This document shows positions 17,224 through 22,859 of a stretch of DNA of 39,810 nucleotides, in pieces. This DNA is from Planctomyces sp. SH-PL62. GTDB lineage: Bacteria; Planctomycetota; Planctomycetia; Planctomycetales; Planctomycetaceae. The stretch is taken from the NCBI GenBank assembly GCA_945893075.1, contig CAMDDX010000023.1, positions 1-39,810 of the forward strand. Direction: 5' to 3'. The notes below the pieces were generated by a model. That model was not told where the DNA came from. It made no database searches and saw only the letters and a program-made list of their open reading frames with translations. The first letter of the stretch is position 1. Each line of letters opens with the position of its first letter. A program made the translations under genes and the position numbers.

Positions 17224-17844
17224 ATGTCCGTTGATCGTTGGCTCGCAGCTCTGGCGTGTTCGCTGCTGATGGCATCCACCGCCAGTGCCCAAGTGCAAAG
17301 TGGCGTGATGACGGTGACCGGGGCCGAAATGCACTGATGAGCCGGTGTGGCGCGAGATGCCACAGCACGTCTGTATGACGTGGACGCGGATACGATTTCA
17401 TTCAAACGATTCAACAAGACCGGCAAGTACGACATTGGGACAGTGACGTTTCGAGCCAAGCCTGGAAAACTGATCGACCTCGACAAGCTGCACGAGAGCG
17501 TTTGGGCGACGCGACTTTCCGGCGGAACCAGCAGTGGACTGGTGAGCCTCGAAGTAACCGTGACGGGAATGATTGTTGTTGGCGAAAAGGAGACGACTCT
17601 CAAAGTCACCGGCGCGGAGCCTGAGTTCGTGCTGGCGCAAAACCCAGAGGCCGATTTCAAAAACGCTTTCGACGAATTGAAAGCCGCCTTGGAACGGGGC
17701 GAGAAAGTCACCAGCGTCAGCGGGCGACTCGATGGTTGGTCCGGCCGGTGGCCCGAAATGTTGAAGAAGCTCCCGGCCAAACCCCGGCGGATTCTGGTGA
17801 CTCGTTTTGAAGTGATGCAGAACTCGGAAACGAAAACTCCATGA
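17224..17844 (+). CDS. Exported protein with vicinal selenocysteines (Sec38-Sec39)
   Basis: A 206-residue reading frame interrupted by two adjacent TGA codons (17335-17340). The ATG has AAGGAG 9 nt upstream. Codons 1-22 form a signal peptide (LAALACSLLMASTASA), so the N-terminal piece is meaningful. Without recoding it would be a 37-residue peptide, and the remaining 167 codons would lack a start and ribosome binding site. The junction reads VTGAEMH-Sec-Sec-AGVARDATARLY, resembling an HMA-like 'GM.C..CA..V' metal site. The mature protein is periplasmic, beta-rich, with a C-terminal region (ERGEKVTSVSGRLDGWSGRW). Hairpins at 17346 and 17366 could serve as SECIS. Its TGA stop overlaps the next ATG (4-nt overlap). 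I do not recognise the full-length family. Metal or selenol chemistry is inferred from the motif and neighbours. Confidence 0.78.
17366..17382 (+). promoter_or_regulatory. Predicted SECIS hairpin (Sec-Sec gene)
   Basis: A perfect 6-bp stem CACGTC/GACGTG with loop TGTAT. The loop begins 31 nt after the second UGA and 34 nt after the first. A second hairpin (stem TGTGGC/GCCACA, loop GCGAGAT, 17346-17364) lies closer, at 11 nt from the second UGA. Either or both could act. Confidence 0.6.
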
Positions 17845-18173
17845 AACCGATCAACGAACAGAAACGAACGACTGGGAATCGAGCCGTCAGCGCGTTGAGT
17901 GCGCTGTTCGGCACGGCGGCGATCGTCCCCAACTGAACTGCCGCAGCGATTCTTTCCTTGCTCGGGTTAGCAGGGAGCACAGCCGCAACGGTCGTCAGTT
18001 GGTTGTCGCCAGTCTTCATCGGGCTGACGGCGGTGCTCTTGGGCCGCGCGCACTATGTGCTTTACGTTCTGAAACGCGGCAACCGTACTTCGACCGTCAT
18101 CACCTGGCTGACGACGGTTTTGGTCATCGGCTTTTGGACATGGAAATGGATGAAGTCAACCGGGATCTGTTAG
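17841..18173 (+). CDS. MerT-like membrane selenoprotein (Sec32)
   Basis: A 110-residue protein with one in-frame TGA (17934-17936). The ATG overlaps the previous stop (ATGA). Three membrane helices are predicted at about residues 17-45, 50-68 and 86-103. The pattern VPN-Sec-TAAAILSLLGLAG, then SPVFIGLTAVLLGRAHYVLY, parallels the first two helices of MerT mercuric transporters ('CC..PL.L..LG..G' then 'YRP.F...T...LG.AFY'). Sec takes the place of a helix-1 Cys that passes metal ions across the membrane. Without recoding there would be a 31-codon stub, and the remainder would start inside a helix. A strong SECIS-like hairpin follows. Its last codons overlap the start of the decarboxylase gene by about 34 nt, indicating translational coupling. 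Confidence 0.78.
17955..17976 (+). promoter_or_regulatory. Predicted SECIS hairpin (MerT-like gene)
   Basis: An 8-bp stem (17955-17962 with 17969-17976, one G-U pair) and loop CGGGTT beginning 26 nt after the UGA. The CGGG loop start is shared with both hairpins of the MerT-MerP fusion gene. Confidence 0.72.
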
Positions 18174-19375
18174 AGATCGTTCGCCGCTTCGGCACGCCGA
18201 CCTACGCCTTCGACGTGCGGCGCTTACGGGCGCAGGTCGAGAAGCTGCGTACTCATTTGCCGGCCGCCATCGAGATTCTGTATTCGCTCAAGGCGAACGC
18301 TTCGCTTGGCATTTGTGATGTGCTGAGGGACTGCGGAATCGGTGCCGACGTCGCTTCTGCGGGTGAGTTGGCCACGGCCGTGGAAGCCGGCTTCCCGTCT
18401 CAGCGGATCTTCGTGGCTGGACCGTTCAAACTTCCGGAAACACTCGCGCAGCTTCGCGACTTGCCCCCAGCAGTCATCTCGGTGGATTCGCCGAGCGAAT
18501 TGCAAATGCTGGCCGAACAGCGTTTGCCCAACCCGATCGTGTTGCGGTTGCGCCCCGACTTCGGTTCGCAGGCGGTCGTCGCGGCGGGACACGAGTCGCG
18601 GTTTGGCTTTGTCGGCGAAGATGTCTCGTCGTGCCGCAAACTGGTGAACTCTCAAGCGGTCAACGTCATCGGCTTCCATGTTTTTTCCGGCTCGCAATAT
18701 CTGAACGCCGAAGGGATCGTCGCACATTTGCGGGGCGCGTTGGCGATCTCTCGACGGGCGGCCGACGATTTGGGGATCGCGCCCGAGCTGCTGAATCTCG
18801 GCGGTGGCTTCGGCATCCCTTACGCATCGACGGCCGGCGAGTTGGATCTGCGAATCATTGGCGAGGAACTGGCGATGATTGCCGAGCAACTGCCGACCAC
18901 GCGGATCGTGTTGGAACTGGGCCGGTATTTGGTGGCTCAGGCCGGTTGGTATCTGACGTCGGTGCTCGGCCATCAGACCTTTCAAGGCCGCGCGGCCGTG
19001 GTGGTCGATGGCGGGACTCACCAGCGCGCCGATATGTGCGGTCTTTGTCTGCGGACGAAAGCCAACCCGCCTCTGGCCTTGGACGCACCGCCGTCTCCGC
19101 TCTCGCCCACCGACGTGTTGGGTTGCCTGAGCCTGCCGGCCGACGTGCTGACTGAGTCCAGTCTGTTGCCCCGTCTTGAACCGGGCAACGTGTTAGCGTT
19201 CGCCAACGCCGGTGCGTATGGCCTGTGGTCTTCGCCAGCCATGTTTCATGGCAGCCCTCTGCCGGCCGAGGTCGCGTTTGACGGATCAGGAATTCAATTG
19301 ATGCGCGAACGGCGATCGGCAAGAAGTATTCTGGACGATCAACGACATTTGAATGTGCGAGGTCATGATGCGTGA
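18140..19375 (+). CDS. Type III PLP-dependent decarboxylase (LysA/ornithine decarboxylase-like)
   Basis: About 411 residues from ATG 18140 (18146 also possible); the start is inside the end of the MerT-like gene. It shows the alanine-racemase-fold decarboxylase pattern: GTPTYAFDVRRLRAQVEKL, then the PLP lysine in YSLKANASLGICDVL, DVASAGELATAVEAGF, GFHVFSGSQ, LNLGGGFGIPY, the phosphate-binding-type LELGRYLVAQAGWYL and the C-terminal GNVLAFANAGAYGLWSSP. It is closer to the diverse decarboxylases of biosynthetic clusters than to housekeeping lysA, since the usual 'CESGD' reads LGCLSLPADVL here. The amino-acid substrate is unknown. Its place inside the selenoprotein operon suggests a small-molecule or chelator step, which is inference. 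Its stop overlaps the next gene. Confidence 0.85.
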   Translation: MEMDEVNRDLLEIVRRFGTPTYAFDVRRLRAQVEKLRTHLPAAIEILYSLKANASLGICDVLRDCGIGADVASAGELATAVEAGFPSQRIFVAGPFKLPETLAQLRDLPPAVISVDSPSELQMLAEQRLPNPIVLRLRPDFGSQAVVAAGHESRFGFVGEDVSSCRKLVNSQAVNVIGFHVFSGSQYLNAEGIVAHLRGALAISRRAADDLGIAPELLNLGGGFGIPYASTAGELDLRIIGEELAMIAEQLPTTRIVLELGRYLVAQAGWYLTSVLGHQTFQGRAAVVVDGGTHQRADMCGLCLRTKANPPLALDAPPSPLSPTDVLGCLSLPADVLTESSLLPRLEPGNVLAFANAGAYGLWSSPAMFHGSPLPAEVAFDGSGIQLMRERRSARSILDDQRHLNVRGHDA

Positions 19376-20273
19376 ATTTTTCAGACGGATGATGTGTGTC
19401 GTTGTGCCCCTGATCGTGACGGTGACAGGCTGGTCCCGTTCGGCGCATGCGGAGGAACCGGCCGCCGCGCCCCCCAAGGTTGAAGTCCTGACGAATTCGA
19501 TCGGCATGAAGCTCGCTCGCATCCCGGCGGGGAAGTTCGTGAGGGGATCGCCGCGCACTGAGCCGGAACGAGTCCGCGGAGAATCGCAGCACGACGTGAC
19601 CATCACTCAGCCGTATCACCTGGGTGTGTACGAAGTGACTCAAGCCGAGTTCACCAAGATCATGGGTGGCCAGATTCAACCGACGTTCGGCAACAACAAC
19701 GGCGGCGGCCCGGACCATCCGATGGAGAACATGGAGTGGACTCAGGCCGCTGAGTTTTGCAAGAAGCTGTCGGCGCTGCCGGAAGAAATCAGCGCCGGCC
19801 GCAAGTATCGCCTGCCGACGGAAGCTCAATGGGAATTCGCCTGCCGCGCTGGAACGGTCACGGCGTTTCATGGCGGTGCGTCGCTTTCATCGCTCAAGGC
19901 CAACTGCAACGGAACGACACCCTACGGTGATGCGGAGCCGGGGCCCTATTTGCGCCGCACGGCCAAGGTCGGTTCGTATCCGGCCAACGCCTTCGGTCTG
20001 TACGACATGCACGGCAATGTCTCGGAGTGGTGCGCCGACTGGTACGATCCGGCAGCCTATGAAGAGAATCCTCAGACAGACCCGCGCGGCCCGCCGGTCG
20101 GAACGTTTTCGGACGACTTCGGCAATTTTTATCTGGTGGTCCGCGGTGGCTCGTGGCTCGACGATGCGCGAGCGTGCCGCTCGGCGTACCGGCAGAAGGC
20201 GATGCACAAAAACCGTTATCCGTGGATCGGCTTTCGTGTCGCGTGCGACGTCGACGCGAAACAGGCCAAGTAG
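19365..20273 (+). CDS. FGE-sulfatase (formylglycine-generating enzyme-like) domain protein
   Basis: About 302 residues. ATG 19365 or 19368 is chosen because GAGG lies just upstream; 19353 is a longer alternative. A signal peptide (VVVPLIVTVTGWSRSAHA) precedes the domain. Family motifs: SIGMKLARIPAGKFVRGSP, YHLGVYEVTQAEFTKIMGG, PMENMEWTQAAEFCKKLS, YRLPTEAQWEFACRAGT, NAFGLYDMHGNVSEWCADWY, VVRGGSWLDDARACRSAYR and GFRVAC. The paired active-site cysteines of true FGE are not evident, as in many bacterial relatives that are binding or other oxidative proteins. It is exported. It starts within the end of the decarboxylase gene and precedes two metal-binding selenoproteins by 27 nt, so it belongs to the operon. 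Relatives include EgtB/SenA-type C-S/C-Se bond-forming enzymes, but no DinB domain is present here. Confidence 0.85.
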   Translation: MMREFFRRMMCVVVPLIVTVTGWSRSAHAEEPAAAPPKVEVLTNSIGMKLARIPAGKFVRGSPRTEPERVRGESQHDVTITQPYHLGVYEVTQAEFTKIMGGQIQPTFGNNNGGGPDHPMENMEWTQAAEFCKKLSALPEEISAGRKYRLPTEAQWEFACRAGTVTAFHGGASLSSLKANCNGTTPYGDAEPGPYLRRTAKVGSYPANAFGLYDMHGNVSEWCADWYDPAAYEENPQTDPRGPPVGTFSDDFGNFYLVVRGGSWLDDARACRSAYRQKAMHKNRYPWIGFRVACDVDAKQAK

Positions 20274-20300
20274 ACCAGCCTGACCTCTGGAGCGAACAAC

Positions 20301-20639
20301 GTGAACCTCGTGACGACACGACTGATTGGTTTGGCCATATTCGTGGCGGCGTTGTTGTCAGGCTGCGGCCGTTCGTCCGCACCTGAGTCGTCGACGGCGG
20401 CCGGCACCGAAACCGTAACGTTCCATGTCACCGACATGGGTAAGCGATTGGCCTTGATGTGAGAAGATTGACCCAATCGGGTGAAAGAGGCCCTGGTAGG
20501 GCTTCCCGGCGTTGAGTTGGTCCGCGACGAATGGGACCATGACCTGCTGACGGTCACCTTCAACCGACAGCAGATGACGGTGGAAAAGCTGCACGCGAGA
20601 ATCGTCCAGGAAGGCTTTGAAGCGGACGTGAAGAAGTAG
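20301..20639 (+). CDS. HMA-domain (MerP-like) lipoprotein with UxxU (Sec54, Sec57)
   Basis: A 112-residue frame from GTG 20301 (GGAG 8 nt upstream) containing TGA at 20460-20462 and 20469-20471. The N-terminus has a lipoprotein signal, AALLSGC, with Cys22 as lipid site. The rest is one heavy-metal-associated domain: TVTFHVTDMG, then LALM-Sec-ED-Sec-PNRVKEALVGLPGV, then LLTVTFNRQQM and ARIVQEGFEADV. In HMA/MerP domains the metal ligands are MxCxxC; here both Cys codons are UGA. Flanking sequence fits the family on both sides in the same frame, which argues against random nonsense mutations. A near-perfect hairpin follows. It is probably anchored on the periplasmic side and passes a soft metal to the MerT-MerP fusion encoded 29 nt downstream. 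Confidence 0.82.
20487..20505 (+). promoter_or_regulatory. Predicted SECIS hairpin (UxxU lipoprotein gene)
   Basis: An 8-bp stem GAGGCCCT/AGGGCTTC (one G-U pair) with loop GGT. The loop begins 23 nt after the second UGA and 32 nt after the first. A single element may serve both codons. Confidence 0.72.
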
Positions 20640-20668
20640 GCGAATCCCACGAACCCAGGAGTCAGTCC

Positions 20669-21385
20669 ATGTCGAGCGACTTAGAACGTCAGTCATTGCC
20701 CGTCGCCAATTGCTGAACGACGACGGCGAAGACGTTGCCGGGCGCAACGACGACACTCTCGAATCCTCCTTCCAATCGCGGCGAGTTGATCGCCAAGATC
20801 GGCACGATCGTCTCGGCGCTGATGGCATCGAGCTGTTGCTGGTTGCCAGTGCTGTTGTTGGCGGTCGGCGTCTCCGGCGCGGGGATCGCCTCGGCTTTGG
20901 AAGCCTATCGGCCGATCTTCATGGTCGTCACGTTCTGCTTCCTGGGGATGGCGTTCTACTTCACCTACCGGCCTCGGCGAGTTGCCAGCACGGCGGCCGA
21001 TTGTTGCGCACCGTCCACCGAGACCATCGGCAAGCGGCGGTTCAACATGATGGCGTTCAACAAAGTCATGCTGTGGACCGTCACGCTGATGGCCGTTGTG
21101 TTTCTCTTCTTTCCGCAGGCCGTGACCGGATTGATCGGCACCGGCAGCGACAAGATCACTGCGGACATGACCCGCACCGAGGTCAAGATCATCGGCATGA
21201 CGTGTTATGGCTGAGCGGCCAAGGCCGCTGCGGCCCTGCATCAAGCACCGGGTGTGCTTGCCGTCCAAGTCGATTATGAAAAGCGTCTCGCCACCATCGG
21301 CACGCAGCGCGACAAAGTTGTGCCGCGCGACGAACTGCTCAAGTCGCTCAAGTCGATCGGGTATAGCGGCGAAGTCGTCGAATAG
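20669..21385 (+). CDS. MerT-MerP fusion selenoprotein (Sec16, Sec182)
   Basis: A 238-residue frame from ATG 20669 (AGGAG with a 7-nt spacer) with TGA at 20714-20716 and 21212-21214, ending at TAG 21383. After ANC-Sec-TTT near the N-terminus come MerT membrane helices. The first carries the metal pair in MASSCCWLPVLLLAVGVSG, then YRPIFMVVTFCFLGMAFYFT, a loop with DCC, and MLWTVTLMAVVFLFFPQ. The C-terminal 65 residues are a MerP/HMA domain: EVKIIGMTCYG-Sec-AAKAAAALHQAPGV and SLKSIGYSGEVV. The metal motif GMTCxxC therefore has Sec for its second Cys. The family imports Hg(II) or related soft metals. An ordinary call would end at 21214 and start at 20735, losing the metal site. It is last in the operon; a palindromic repeat starts 3 nt downstream. 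Confidence 0.85.
20733..20749 (+). promoter_or_regulatory. Predicted SECIS hairpin 1 (MerT-MerP gene)
   Basis: A perfect 6-bp stem CGTTGC/GCAACG with loop CGGGC. The loop begins 22 nt after the UGA at 20714-20716. Confidence 0.68.
21242..21260 (+). promoter_or_regulatory. Predicted SECIS hairpin 2 (MerT-MerP gene)
   Basis: A perfect 7-bp stem CAAGCAC/GTGCTTG with loop CGGGT. The loop begins 34 nt after the UGA at 21212-21214. Confidence 0.72.
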
Positions 21386-21387
21386 AG

Positions 21388-21557
21388 CCCCTGGAGTGCT
21401 GCGGCTCGACGCAGCCCTCCATTCATTTGGAATGACGACGTTGATTGCCAAGAAGGGGGCGCTGTACTCAGCGGGATGTCGTGACGTCGGTTTAGAGACG
21501 ATGAGCGTCGCTATTTCAATCGAATGGAGGGCGGTGTCGGGCCACCGCACTCCAGGG
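21388..21557. repeat. Palindromic repeat family A, copy 2 (inverted)
   Basis: About 170 bp. The left arm CCCTGGAGTGCTGCGGCTCG is intact; the right arm has diverged (GGCGGTGTCGGGCCACCGCA in place of the usual mirror). Its interior matches copy 3 in reverse orientation. It fills the gap between the convergent MerT-MerP and TlpA-like genes, starting 3 nt after one stop and ending 6 nt from the other, so it could act as a bidirectional terminator. Confidence 0.85.
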
Positions 21558-21562
21558 CGCGG

Positions 21563-22675
21563 CTACTTTCCGACGGGGCGTTCCGCGAGCAGCGCGTCAA
21601 CGGCTTTGTCGAGATCCTCGCCCTTCAAGTCCTTGAACCGGATGACTCCACGAGCATCGAGGACATAGATCGCAGGACGCTCGGTGACTTCCCATCTCGT
21701 CTGAATCGGGCCGTCCGGGCTGCCCTAATCCCACCAGCTTCGCCAGGTGATCTGTTCCTTTTCGAGCGTCTTCTTCAACTCCTCCCGATCCTCGTCGCTG
21801 TTGATGCCGAGGAGGACGAATCGTTTCTCTTGATCTTGCAGACGTTTCACGAGCGACCGCTCGTGCGGGTACATCTCCCGGCAGGGGCCTCACCAGTGGC
21901 CCCAGAAGCTGAGCACCACGACCTTGCCGCGATGCTCGCTGAGCTTGAACGTCTTGCCGAAGATGTCCTCGCCAACGATCTCCGGAGCGACCCGGCCGAT
22001 CGACAAGTGGCGGATGCGGAACAGAGCCTTCTCGGCAATCTCGCCCAACTTGCCGTCAGTAGTCGACACGTCGGCAAACGACTTGAGCATCAGCTCGTAG
22101 TGTTGCTCGCGTTTCTTTTCCAACTGCTCGCGGTCGAGTGATTTCAAGTGCTTGCCATATTCCGCGCCGTAGAACTGCATCACGCGGTCGGCCGACTCCG
22201 GTTCCTTTTTCAATTGGTCAACGACGCTCGCCTGTTGGTCGAGCAGATAAGCCAACTGTCGACACGCCTGGCCGCGCACCTTTTCGTTGCGACTCTTTTC
22301 CAGTGCCGTTCGCAGCAACTTCTCGGCCGCAACAGCCGGAGTCCGTGCGACGTGCCGACAAGCCGCACCGAATTGTTCGTTGTTGAGATGATCGCGCTCC
22401 AGCAATCCCAAGGCCCGCGTTGCTTCGGGGCGGAGACGGAGTTTGGTCAGCACCCAGACCAATGAGTCGATCGCAACGGGATCGCTGGGGTGTTGCTCAG
22501 CCAGTTCGAGAAATCGCCCGGCCAATTCTGGAGCCTTCGCTCCCTCTTCGTACTCGTCGAGCAACTTCTGATACCGAGCCGCCGGCGCAGTCGTTTCTTT
22601 TTGCGATGCGTTCGCCGGGACGACGATTGAAAGAATCAGCATCAAGCTCAAGACACAAATGACTTTCGATGACAT
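21563..22675 (-). CDS. TlpA-like thioredoxin selenoprotein (WUGPC) with an in-frame TAG
   Basis: A 370-codon frame from ATG 22675 (AGGA with a 6-nt spacer) with a signal peptide (CVLSLMLILSIVVPANA). Residues about 30-215 are helical, repeat-like (LERDHLNNEQFGAACRHVAR). A TlpA/AhpC-type thioredoxin domain follows: RVAPEIVGEDIFGKTFKLSE, then VVLSFWGHW-Sec-GPCREMYPHERSLVKRL, so the first active-site Cys codon is TGA (21892-21890, codon 262). The frame continues with family sequence (VLLGINSDEDREELKKTL; ITWRSWWD) but meets a TAG at 21727-21725 (codon 317). After that, PIQTRWEVTERPAIYVLDA and DALLAERP complete the domain to a TAG at 21565. The TAG may be a nonsense mutation (one change from GAG), an error, or rarely readthrough. 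Probably a periplasmic thiol/selenol redox protein; the copy may be inactive. Confidence 0.72.
21848..21865 (-). promoter_or_regulatory. Predicted SECIS hairpin (TlpA-like gene)
   Basis: On the minus strand, a perfect 7-bp stem CACGAGC/GCTCGTG with loop GGTC. The loop begins 31 nt after the UGA at 21892-21890. A GGUC loop resembles the SelB-binding loop of E. coli fdhF. Confidence 0.72.
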
Positions 22676-22690
22676 GTTCTGTCCTTTCTG

Positions 22691-22857
22691 CCCTGGAGTG
22701 CTGCGGCTCGACGCAGCCCTCCATTCGATTGAAATAGCGATGTTCAAAGTCCCCCAAACGTTGCGACAACATCCCATTGAGCGCACGCCGCCGTCTTGGC
22801 AATCAACGTCGTCATTCCAAATGAATGGAGGGCTGCGTCGAGCCGCAGCACTCCAGG
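22691..22857. repeat. Palindromic repeat family A, copy 3
   Basis: About 167 bp with near-perfect 36-bp terminal inverted repeats starting CCCTGGAGTGCTGCGGCTCG. Its internal sequence matches copy 2 in inverse orientation, including TTGGCAATCAACGTCGTCAT. It lies 15 nt upstream of the TlpA-like gene start and ends 3 nt before the peroxidase stop. With copy 2 it brackets the TlpA-like gene in opposite orientations. Confidence 0.88.
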
Positions 22858-22859
22858 GA

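Noticed and set aside
17145-17780. 211-codon minus-strand frame opposite the Sec-Sec gene
   Set aside because: No domain and no ribosome binding site; the plus strand has a signal peptide and overlapping operon neighbours.
20693-21550. 285-codon minus-strand frame opposite the MerT-MerP gene
   Set aside because: It is charged, low-complexity and has no motif; the plus strand has a ribosome binding site, membrane helices and MerT/MerP motifs once TGA is read as Sec.
14891-22675. Interpreting the TGA-interrupted genes as a run of pseudogenes
   Set aside because: All nine internal TGAs fall on Cys-type functional positions, no frameshifts occur in those genes, and hairpins lie at SECIS distance. 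Random decay would also give TAA, TAG and indels; only the TlpA-like gene has one TAG.
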